NCBI GenBank assembly: GCA_016867715.1
Contig: VGIW01000016.1
Coordinates: forward strand, 1-50,379
Direction: 5' to 3'
Source: Candidatus Eisenbacteria bacterium
GTDB taxonomy: Bacteria; Orphanbacterota; Orphanbacteria; Orphanbacterales; Orphanbacteraceae
Length of the DNA stretch: 50,379 nucleotides
The translations under genes were made by a program, and so were the position numbers. This document shows positions 15,495-22,576 of this stretch, in pieces (position 1 is the first letter of the stretch; the number at the start of each line of letters is the position of its first letter). The notes under the pieces were generated by a model. It was given only the letters and a program-made list of their open reading frames with translations, had not been told where the DNA came from and searched no databases.

Positions 15495-18308
15495 ATGAAG
15501 CGTTACAACTTCCGCGCGATCGAGAAAAAGTGGCAAGAGAGATGGGCGCGCGAGGGAACGTTCCGGACTCTCGGGCCGGGCGACCCCGGTTTCGATGCTT
15601 CGCGTCCAAAATATTATGTCCTCGACATGTTCCCGTATCCGTCCGGGGCGGGTCTTCACGTCGGCCATCCGCTCGGGTACATCGCCACGGACATCGTCGC
15701 CCGCTACAAGCGCATGCGGGGGCACAACGTTCTCCACCCGATGGGGTTCGATGCATTCGGGCTTCCCGCGGAGCAATATGCGATCGAGCACGGCGTTCAT
15801 CCCCGCGTCACGACCGAGAAGAACATGGAGACGATGCGCCGCCAGCTCCGCGCGCTCGGGCTCGGCTACGATTGGGATCGCGAGGTCGCGACGATCGACG
15901 TCCGCTACTACAAGTGGACCCAGTGGATCTTCCTTCGCATGTACGATAGTTGGTACGACACGAGCTCCGACCGCGCGCGGCCGATCGCCGATCTGGGGCG
16001 GCTTCTCGCGTCGGGGGAGCGTCTCGTCGGTGCGGACGGATGCCTGATCCGCGCGGACGCGAGGATCTCCTCCGGCGACGCTCCGCGCCCGTGGGCTTCC
16101 CTGTCGAGGAAGGAACAAGAGGCGTTCGTCGACGCGCAGCGCCTCGCCTATCTCGCGGAGGTTCCGGTGAACTGGTGCCCCGCGCTCGGAACCGTCCTCG
16201 CCAACGAAGAGGTGACATCGGAGGGGCGCTCCGAAAGAGGGAACCATCCGGTCTACAAGCGTCCCCTGAAGCAATGGATGCTCCGCATCACCGCGTACGC
16301 GCAGAGGCTCCTCGACGACCTCGATCTCGTGGATTGGCCCGAGCCGATCAAGATGATGCAGAGGAACTGGATCGGCCGGAGCGAGGGGGCGATGGTCCGC
16401 TTCGCAGTCGCGGGGACCGGCGACCCGATCGAGGTCTTCACGACCCGGCCGGACACGATCTTCGGCGCGACCTACATGGTCCTCGCGCCCGAGCACCCTC
16501 TCGTGGAGAAGATCGCGGCTCCCGATCGGGCCGCCGAGGTCCGCGCCTATCGCGAGGCCGCCGCTCGGCGGAGCGACGTCGAGCGCCAAGCGGAGGCGAG
16601 AGAGAAGAGCGGGGTCTTCATCGGCGCGCGCGCGGTCAACCCGGCGACGGACGAGGAGATTCCGATCTGGATCGCCGACTACGTCCTCATGGGGTACGGA
16701 ACGGGCGCGATCATGGCGGTGCCGGCGCACGACGAGCGGGATGCCGCGTTCGCGAAGGAGTTCGGCCTGCCGATCCGCCCGGTGGTCCTCCCGGCCGACG
16801 CATGGTTGAATGCTCAACAAACGACCCGCGAAGCGTATCTCCGCGATCCGGCCGCGTTCGAGGCGGTCTTCGCCGGCGAGGGCGAGGGAGTCGGCTCCTC
16901 AAACGCCGATGTTTCGCTCGACGGGTTGCCGACGGATCGGGCGAAAGAAGCGATCGTCGCCTGGCTTGAAAGGAAGGGGATCGGAGCCGCGAAGGGGCTG
17001 TTCAAGCTGCGCGACTGGCTCTTCAGCCGCCAGCGCTATTGGGGCGAGCCGTTCCCGCTTCTGCACGGGAGCGGCGGGCGGATCCGCGCCGCCGGCGAAG
17101 GGGACCTCCCGGTCGTTCTTCCCGAGATGGAGGACTTCCGCCCCGCGGTCTCCGACGATCCGGAAACCCCGCCGAAGCCCTCGTTGGCGCGCGCCCCGGA
17201 GGAATGGCGGATCGTGACGATCGACGGGGAGCGCTGGGAGCGCGAGCACAACACGATGCCGCAATGGGCCGGTTCGTGCTGGTACTACCTCCGCTTCATC
17301 GATCCGAAGAACGACGCGCGCCTCATCGATCCGGAAAAGGAGCGTTACTGGATGTCGCCGGGCGGCGTCGATCTCTACCTCGGCGGCGTCGAGCACGCGG
17401 TCTTGCACCTTCTCTACGCGCGTTTCTGGCACAAGCTGCTCCACGACCTCGGGTACCTCTCGACGAAGGAGCCGTTCGGGCGCCTCTTCAACCAGGGCTA
17501 CATCCAGGCGTACGCGTACACGGACGAGCGCGGCGTCTACGTGGACGCGGCCCGGGTCGTCGAGGAGAAGGACGGGAAGTTCACGTTCGAAGGAAAACCG
17601 GTGACGCGCGCGTACGGGAAGATGGGAAAGTCGCTGAAGAACGCGGTGACGCCGGACGAGCTCGTCGCGGAGTACGGATGCGACAGCTTCCGCCTGCACG
17701 AGATGTACATGGGCCCGATCGAGGTCTCGAAGGCGTGGAGCACGCACGAGATCGTCGGCATGCACCGATTCCTTCTCCGCATTTGGAGAAACTTCTTCGA
17801 CGAGAAGACCGGTGCGCCCCTCGTCCGCGAGGAACGCCCCGGGGAGGACCTCCTCCGTCTTCTCCACCGAACGATCCGAACCGTCACGGACGATCTCGAG
17901 AACCTCCGCTTCAACACGGCGATCGCCGCCCTCATCGAGCTAAACAACGCGCTCGTGGGGAGAGAGAGCCTCCCGCGAGCGGTCGCCGAGCCGCTCGTTC
18001 TCATGCTCGCGCCGATGGCGCCGCATTTCTGCGAGGAGCTCTGGGAAGCGCTCGGGGGCGAGGGGTCGGTCGCGGTGGCGTCCTGGCCGGAGTGCGACGA
18101 GAAGTATCTCGTCCTCGAGGAGATCGAGATCGTCGTTCAGGTGATGGGAAAGCTCCGCGCAAAGATTCTCGTCCCGGCGGACGCCGGCGAGGAGATGGTG
18201 TGCGAGCGCGCATCCGCCGATCCCGGCGTCCGGCGCCACCTCGAGGGGAAGACGATCCGCAAGGTGATCTTCGTGCCGGGCCGCCTCATCAACTTCGTCG
18301 CTTCTTAA
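15495..18308 (+). CDS. leuS: Leucyl-tRNA synthetase
   Basis: 937 aa, longer than the roughly 860 aa common in bacteria. It charges tRNA-Leu with leucine and edits mischarged tRNA. Class I motifs: FPYPSGAGLHVGHPLGY (HIGH box as HVGH, residues 55-58) and GKMGKSLKN (KMSKS loop as KMGKS, K709-S713). The CP1 editing domain is present (FTTRPDTIFGATYMVLAPEHPLV; YGTGAIMAVPAHDERD). An insertion around WYDTSSDRARPIADLGRLL to AFVDAQRLAYLAEV precedes PVNWCPALGTVLANEEV; this resembles the insertion I associate with Bacteroidetes-like LeuRS. An upstream in-frame ATG at 15360 would add 45 residues unlike any LeuRS N-terminus, so 15495 was preferred. Cytoplasmic; monocistronic by position. Confidence 0.97.
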   Translation: MKRYNFRAIEKKWQERWAREGTFRTLGPGDPGFDASRPKYYVLDMFPYPSGAGLHVGHPLGYIATDIVARYKRMRGHNVLHPMGFDAFGLPAEQYAIEHGVHPRVTTEKNMETMRRQLRALGLGYDWDREVATIDVRYYKWTQWIFLRMYDSWYDTSSDRARPIADLGRLLASGERLVGADGCLIRADARISSGDAPRPWASLSRKEQEAFVDAQRLAYLAEVPVNWCPALGTVLANEEVTSEGRSERGNHPVYKRPLKQWMLRITAYAQRLLDDLDLVDWPEPIKMMQRNWIGRSEGAMVRFAVAGTGDPIEVFTTRPDTIFGATYMVLAPEHPLVEKIAAPDRAAEVRAYREAAARRSDVERQAEAREKSGVFIGARAVNPATDEEIPIWIADYVLMGYGTGAIMAVPAHDERDAAFAKEFGLPIRPVVLPADAWLNAQQTTREAYLRDPAAFEAVFAGEGEGVGSSNADVSLDGLPTDRAKEAIVAWLERKGIGAAKGLFKLRDWLFSRQRYWGEPFPLLHGSGGRIRAAGEGDLPVVLPEMEDFRPAVSDDPETPPKPSLARAPEEWRIVTIDGERWEREHNTMPQWAGSCWYYLRFIDPKNDARLIDPEKERYWMSPGGVDLYLGGVEHAVLHLLYARFWHKLLHDLGYLSTKEPFGRLFNQGYIQAYAYTDERGVYVDAARVVEEKDGKFTFEGKPVTRAYGKMGKSLKNAVTPDELVAEYGCDSFRLHEMYMGPIEVSKAWSTHEIVGMHRFLLRIWRNFFDEKTGAPLVREERPGEDLLRLLHRTIRTVTDDLENLRFNTAIAALIELNNALVGRESLPRAVAEPLVLMLAPMAPHFCEELWEALGGEGSVAVASWPECDEKYLVLEEIEIVVQVMGKLRAKILVPADAGEEMVCERASADPGVRRHLEGKTIRKVIFVPGRLINFVAS

Positions 18309-18394
18309 ACTGGATAAGGCGAGCGTTTTCTACTGTGGACGTGGAGCGCGCGTCTCAAGAGGCGTTCCTCCCGAGCGCGATCGGGAACACGAGG

Positions 18395-18811
18395 CTATTC
18401 CACGCAGTCGGCGATCCGTTTCGCGAGCGCGGCGCCCGAGGTCGCGTCCAGCTTGCCGGCGTTCCACGCGATCTCGAGCCCGGAGCCGTCGTCGAACTTG
18501 GGGATGATGTGGAAGTGGACGTGGTCGACGAACTGATGCGCCGCCCGCCCGTTGTTCTGGAGAACGTTGAAGGAAGCGGCGCCGGTCGCCTTCATCACGG
18601 CGCGGCTGAGGCGCGGAAGCACCCGTCCGATCGCGGCGGCCGCCGCGTCCGAGAGACGATCGATTGTCTCGGCCGGCTCCTTCGGAATGACGAGCGTGTG
18701 CCCTTCGCTGAGCGGGCCGATGTCGAGAAACGCGAGCACGCGCTCGTCTTCGTAGATCTTGTGGCAAGGGATCTCGCCCGCCAGGATCTTCGTGAAGATC
18801 GTCTCGGCCAT
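18395..18811 (-). CDS. HIT-family hydrolase (histidine triad)
   Basis: 138 aa from the ATG at MAETIFTKILAGEIP, with GAGAGGAG upstream; an earlier in-frame start would add 27 residues from poorly conserved sequence. Hallmarks: FTKILAGEIPCHKIYEDERVL (the N-terminal HIT opening), AFLDIGPLSEGHTLVIPKE, FNVLQNNGRAAHQFVDH and the triad HVHFHIIP. Proteins of this length belong to the HINT/Hit branch, nucleoside phosphoramidase or nucleotide hydrolases of the cytoplasm. The gene lies 121 nt downstream of rpmG on the same strand and converges with leuS. Confidence 0.93.
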   Translation of the reverse strand: MAETIFTKILAGEIPCHKIYEDERVLAFLDIGPLSEGHTLVIPKEPAETIDRLSDAAAAAIGRVLPRLSRAVMKATGAASFNVLQNNGRAAHQFVDHVHFHIIPKFDDGSGLEIAWNAGKLDATSGAALAKRIADCVE

Positions 18812-18932
18812 GCGAAGTCTCCTCTCACGGTCGGGCGCGTCCGCGCCGAGAATCGCGAGCGCCGTTCGGCGCAAAGAACCCCGCGGGGGCACCCTCGCCC
18901 AGGCTAGCCTCGCGATCCGCCCAGGGCGTTCG

Positions 18933-19112
18933 TCACCGGATCTCTTTGTGGACCGTGTGCCTGCGGAGAAACGGGTTGTACTTCTTGAGCTCGAGGCGTC
19001 CCGTGGTCTTCTGCTTGTTCTTCGTCGTCGTGTATCGAGACGGGGGCTTCCCCTCCTTCTTCGCCTCCGTGCACTCGAGCGTCACCATGACGCGGTTGCC
19101 TTTCTTCGCCAC
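18933..19112 (-). CDS. rpmG: 50S ribosomal protein L33, zinc-independent form
   Basis: 59 aa, a normal L33 length. It starts at a GTG preceded by AAAGGAG at 9 nt; no in-frame ATG is available upstream. The sequence begins [20 protein letters not shown] and contains [19 protein letters not shown], the L33 signature, ending in [16 protein letters not shown]. The paired Cys-x-x-Cys ribbons of the zinc form are absent: only one Cys (LECTE) remains, and the second knuckle is [11 protein letters not shown], which marks the C-minus form. It binds the large ribosomal subunit near the E site. The usual tRNA-Trp/secE/nusG neighbours are absent. A TATAAT promoter lies about 100 nt upstream. Confidence 0.95.
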   Translation of the reverse strand: MAKKGNRVMVTLECTEAKKEGKPPSRYTTTKNKQKTTGRLELKKYNPFLRRHTVHKEIR

Positions 19113-19213
19113 TTCGCATCGCTCCTTTCCATCATCGGGAGATCCCTCGGTTCGCGGCCGGGTCTTCCCGTCGGGTGTTTCGCCCGGCGCCGAACCGGGG
19201 ATTCGACAGTCGG

Positions 19214-19243
19214 ATTATAACCGATCCGGCCCCTCGATGGGAA
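19214..19243 (-). promoter_or_regulatory. rpmG promoter
   Basis: On the minus strand TTCCCA, an 18-nt spacer and a perfect TATAAT. Transcription would start near 19207, leaving a leader of about 95 nt before the rpmG GTG. No other gene lies between the box and rpmG. Confidence 0.5.
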
Positions 19244-19311
19244 GACCGGAAAGGCGGGGGACGGCCCCGCCAACCGGCCGCAAAATGGTGAGTTGGCTTT
19301 GCGCGCCCGCT

Positions 19312-20379
19312 CTACAAAAACCGGTACGTGATGCCGATCGAAAGGGTCTGCTTGAACTGACCCGCCTTTCGGATCGCCGCGCGGACGTCGCCCGGGTTCT
19401 CGATCGCCCCGTCGATCGCCTCGGTCGGCGGGACCGTGTTGTCGTATTTATCGTAGAGCCACCTGAGGTACAGGTTGACCGAGAGGTACTTCGTGATCTG
19501 AGTCGAGAAGATGTTCTCCCAGTCGACGTCGAGAGCCATCGGGTAGTCGGCGACGTCGGAGGGGAAATCCGCGGCAGCGAGCTCGTCGACCGAAAGGCCG
19601 TCGAGGATGTCGCTGAATGAATAGAAGACCGGCTGGTAGAGGCTCAGCTTCGACGTCCAGGCGACCTGGTCGTCCAGAATCTTCGTCTTGTAGTCGGTCA
19701 CCCATTCGAGGCCGCCGTCGTTCGTCGTCAGCGTCTTCGTCTCGTTTCCCTCGAGCGGGTCGACGAAGAACTTCCGGCTGCTCTGACGGAAGGTGAAGCC
19801 GAATCGGCTGAGAAGCTCCCTGTCCTTCTCCTTGATGAACTCGTGCGCCACGCCCCCCGATTCCTTGAACTTCAAAGGATTAAGGAAAAGGGATCTCCCT
19901 CCGGTCGTGTCGGAAACGTCCTGGAACTGGCTCTCGAAGCGAGCGGAGACGTAGGGATCGAGAAACCAGCCGAGCGTGAAGCGGAGGACGCTCTCCAGGT
20001 CGATCAGGTCGGTCGACTTCTCCGGCTTGTCCCACCCGCGGGTCCCGCTCGAGCGGATCTTCTGCTGGTGCGTTTGCCCGAAGGCGAGCTTCAGGATGCT
20101 CTTCGAGTTCGTCTTCTCGTTGAGCTGGTTCTCGAGCGTCCCGTTCGTGATGAGCGCCCACACGACGGAGCCCTTGTCCCCTCCGCTCCAGTTGTTGCTG
20201 TAGGCGCTCTGCGTGATGTTGAGGCCGCTTTCGAGGCTCGGATACCAGCGGCCCGTCTCGAGCTTCTTCTCTTTCGAATCCTGCGCCGCTCCGGGCGCGG
20301 CTGTGGCGAAGAGACAGGCGGTGGCGACCAGGGCCGCCGCAAGGTCGCGGCCCAACCAGCGTTCGAGACGAGTCTTCAA
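19312..20379 (-). CDS. DUF3078-like outer-membrane beta-barrel protein
   Basis: 355 aa starting at TTG (MKTRLERWLGR), 6 nt after a strong AAGGAGG; no ATG or GTG competes. Signal peptide to about residue 33 (VATACLFATAAPGAAQ). The mature start, SGLNITQSAYSNNWSGGDKGSVVW, matches the opening of DUF3078 proteins, where (L/F)N-(L/I)-(S/T)-Q-x-x-(F/Y)SNNW-x-GG-x-x-S is the mark. The body is alternating strands (FTLGWFLDPYVSARFESQF, TKYLSVNLYLRWLYDKY) and ends in an aromatic strand (GITYRFL), as in outer-membrane barrels. Its role is unknown. It is divergent from the FG-GAP protein gene, with a repeat cluster in the 418-bp gap. Confidence 0.8.
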   Translation of the reverse strand: MKTRLERWLGRDLAAALVATACLFATAAPGAAQDSKEKKLETGRWYPSLESGLNITQSAYSNNWSGGDKGSVVWALITNGTLENQLNEKTNSKSILKLAFGQTHQQKIRSSGTRGWDKPEKSTDLIDLESVLRFTLGWFLDPYVSARFESQFQDVSDTTGGRSLFLNPLKFKESGGVAHEFIKEKDRELLSRFGFTFRQSSRKFFVDPLEGNETKTLTTNDGGLEWVTDYKTKILDDQVAWTSKLSLYQPVFYSFSDILDGLSVDELAAADFPSDVADYPMALDVDWENIFSTQITKYLSVNLYLRWLYDKYDNTVPPTEAIDGAIENPGDVRAAIRKAGQFKQTLSIGITYRFL

Positions 20380-20626
20380 CGCTTGCCTCCTTCTTCTTTT
20401 CTTCGGCGCGCGCGCCCGCGGCGCTTCTCGCCCCAGATCGCCGCGCGCCGTCCCCTTCATGCGAATCGACGATCGTCGGAAGGATAGCAGATGGGCCGGG
20501 CGATTTCGGGGGGCGAATTCGGGCGGCACAAGATCCGTTTCACGAGCTGCGGGGCGAGAGACGGCATGCCTCGACCTCGACATCGCCGGGATTTGTGAGG
20601 CGCTCCCGAATACCCTCCCTCCCGCC

Positions 20627-20657
20627 GCGTAACGCCTGCGTAACGCCTGCGTAACGC
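20627..20657. repeat. Three phased copies of GCGTAACGC
   Basis: An 11-bp unit GCGTAACGCCT occurs twice perfectly (20627-20637, 20638-20648) and a third partial copy follows (20649-20657, GCGTAACGC). The 9-bp core is itself a palindrome around a central A. Spacing of one helical turn is what phased operator sites look like. The repeat lies in the 418-bp gap (20380-20797) between the divergent DUF3078-like and FG-GAP genes, where no coding frame is convincing. Confidence 0.7.
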
Positions 20658-20797
20658 GCTCCCGGTACCATTCTCGCGTGATGGGGAACGAACAGCGTTG
20701 GCCCTGCCGCCCGGCTCGAGGTGCCGACGACTTGGGGAGAGCGTGCTCTATCAGTCGAGGGGTCCTGTTCCGACGACTCGGAAGGAGGAATGAGCCG

Positions 20798-22333
20798 ATG
20801 AAGAGAGGAAGCACAAGCCCGACCATTCGCGGAGCGCTCGCGCCGCTCGCTCTGCTCGCCGCGTTTGGCTGGATCGGAGCGGCGGCGGAGCCGGTGGAGA
20901 CCAAGGTCCTGGCCTCGGACGCCGCTTTCGGCGACCGGTTCGGAAGCGGGGTCGCGATCTCCGGCGCCTACGCGCTGATCGGCGCGCAGGCGGATGACGA
21001 CCTCGGCGGGGACGCCGGAGCCGCGTACATTTTCGACCTTTCGAGCGCGACGGAGATCCGCAAGATCCACGCTTCCGACGGCGCCGGGGGGGACTACTTC
21101 GGCGTCGAGGTCGCGGCTTGGGGAGACCGGGCTTTGATCGGGGCGCTTCGTGACGATCATGCCGCGACCGATGCCGGGTCCGCGTACATCTTCGACCTCG
21201 CGGACGGGACGGAGCTCCACAAGCTGGTCGCCTCGGACGCGGCGGTGGACGACTGGTTCGGCTGCGCGGTCGCCCTCTCGGACGCGTACGCTCTAGTCGG
21301 CGCGTACAAGTACAACCAGAGCTCCACAATCTACGACAGCGGCGCGGCCTACCTCTTCGACGCCGCGACCGGCGCGCAGATCCGCAAGCTGACCGCCTCG
21401 GACGCGGGGAAGCAGGACTGGTACGGCTACGCGGTCGCGGTCTCGGACGCCTATGCGGTGGTGGGCGCCCCCAACTGGGACGGGATCGGGACGACCCATA
21501 CCGACTGCGGGGCGGTCTACGTCTACGACCCCGCCACAGGGCAGGAGCTGTGGAAGCTGACGACGGTCGATCAGGGAGGATATGACCGCTTCGGCAACGC
21601 GCTCGCCATTCAGGGGGATCTCCTGCTCGTCGGGTGCTACTGGGACTCGAACGACGGAGGGGGCGACGCGGGCGCCGCCTATCTGTTCGATCTCACCACC
21701 GGGGAGCAGCTCCTCGAGATCTTCGCGGCGGAGCCGGAGGGGGGCGGCGACTGGTTCGGCGCGGCGGTCGCGCTGTCGGACGGCTACGCGGTGATCGGCG
21801 CGCCGCAGCAGGGGTACGGCACCGAGCTCGAGGGGTTCGCGTGCGTGGTCGACCTCGCGACGGGGGAGGAGGTTGAGCGCCTCGCCGCGTCGGACGGCTA
21901 CCTGGACGACAACTTCGGGGCCGCGGTCGCGATCCAAGGGCCGGTCGCTCTCGTCGCGGCCGACATGAACGACGACAACGGAACGAACTCCGGCTCCTCG
22001 TACTTCTATGAGCCGGTGACGCCCGCGACCGGCGCGGCGGAGGGGGTCGTTCCGCGAAGCCTCGTCCTCCAAAACCGCCCGAACCCGTTCAACCCGGCGA
22101 CCGAAATCCTCCTCACGCTCCCCTTCGACAGCCCAGTTCGGCTCGAGGTCCGGGACGCGCGCGGACGGCACGTGCGCACCCTCCTTCCGGGAGACCGCGT
22201 CCCTGCGGGCGATGTGCGCGCGGTATGGGACGGCACGGACGAGAGGGGCGCACCGGTCCCGAGCGGCGTCTACTTCTATCAGGCGGAGGCGACGAATCTT
22301 CGAGCCGCCGGAAAGATGATTCTTATAAAATAG
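20798..22333 (+). CDS. FG-GAP-repeat beta-propeller protein with FlgD-like C-terminal domain
   Basis: 511 aa. Signal peptide after MKRGSTSPTIRGALAPLALLAAFGWIGAAAEP. Seven consecutive units of about 52-56 residues follow (residues 37-410), each of the form SD(A/G)-x-x-x-D-x-FG-x-(A/E)VA-x-x-G-x-x-A-x-(V/I)GA...AGAAYIFDL-x-x-(G/T)-x-E-(I/L)-x-K-(L/I). FG or YG marks each blade. Seven units suggest a closed seven-bladed FG-GAP propeller, a fold used for protein or ligand binding at the surface. The final roughly 85 residues are an FlgD-like Ig domain: LVLQNRPNPFNPATEI, VRAVWDGTDERGAPVPSGVYF, end GKMILIK. Ribosome site GAAGGAGGAATG lies upstream. A clear terminator follows. Confidence 0.88.
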   Translation: MKRGSTSPTIRGALAPLALLAAFGWIGAAAEPVETKVLASDAAFGDRFGSGVAISGAYALIGAQADDDLGGDAGAAYIFDLSSATEIRKIHASDGAGGDYFGVEVAAWGDRALIGALRDDHAATDAGSAYIFDLADGTELHKLVASDAAVDDWFGCAVALSDAYALVGAYKYNQSSTIYDSGAAYLFDAATGAQIRKLTASDAGKQDWYGYAVAVSDAYAVVGAPNWDGIGTTHTDCGAVYVYDPATGQELWKLTTVDQGGYDRFGNALAIQGDLLLVGCYWDSNDGGGDAGAAYLFDLTTGEQLLEIFAAEPEGGGDWFGAAVALSDGYAVIGAPQQGYGTELEGFACVVDLATGEEVERLAASDGYLDDNFGAAVAIQGPVALVAADMNDDNGTNSGSSYFYEPVTPATGAAEGVVPRSLVLQNRPNPFNPATEILLTLPFDSPVRLEVRDARGRHVRTLLPGDRVPAGDVRAVWDGTDERGAPVPSGVYFYQAEATNLRAAGKMILIK

Positions 22334-22365
22334 AGAAGCGAGCAGATTCGGCATGAAAGACCGTG

Positions 22366-22393
22366 GGCCCCTCGAACGAGGGGCCTTCTTCTC
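22366..22393 (+). terminator. Rho-independent terminator of the FG-GAP gene
   Basis: A GGCCCCTCG / CGAGGGGCC stem (9 bp, loop AA, opening in practice to a slightly larger loop) ends at 22385 and is followed by TTCTTCTC. It begins 32 nt after the stop. Confidence 0.75.
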
Positions 22394-22501
22394 ATCCGTC
22401 CGTGGGGGGCTGCGGAACCCGCCGAAACGGCCACGTGGAGGAAAGACCGCGCTCGGGGTCCGCGGACACGAGGAAGGAGCGCCCGCGCCGCGCGCGCGCG
22501 A

Positions 22502-22531
22502 TTGCGGACGGCGCGGCAACGCTGCTATTGT
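22502..22531 (+). promoter_or_regulatory. Possible promoter of the HerA-like ATPase gene
   Basis: TTGCGG, an 18-nt spacer and TATTGT; both boxes match consensus only in part (3/6 and 4/6). It would start transcription near 22538, about 40 nt before the GTG start. Confidence 0.3.
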
Positions 22532-22576
22532 GGAGCCGTGCGATCCGGGGCGCGAGAGGATCGCGAGGAGGGAGCC

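Noticed and set aside
15495-18308. KMGKS as a broken active site
   Set aside because: The rest of the enzyme is intact and Lys, Ser spacing is kept; I treat it as a lineage variant.
19120-19311. Possible tRNA upstream of rpmG (a GGATTCGAC string)
   Set aside because: No acceptor, anticodon or T-arm pairing could be completed; rpmG is simply preceded by a TATAAT promoter.
20627-20657. Short CRISPR-like array
   Set aside because: Only three 9-bp units with 2-bp spacers; far too short and without spacers.
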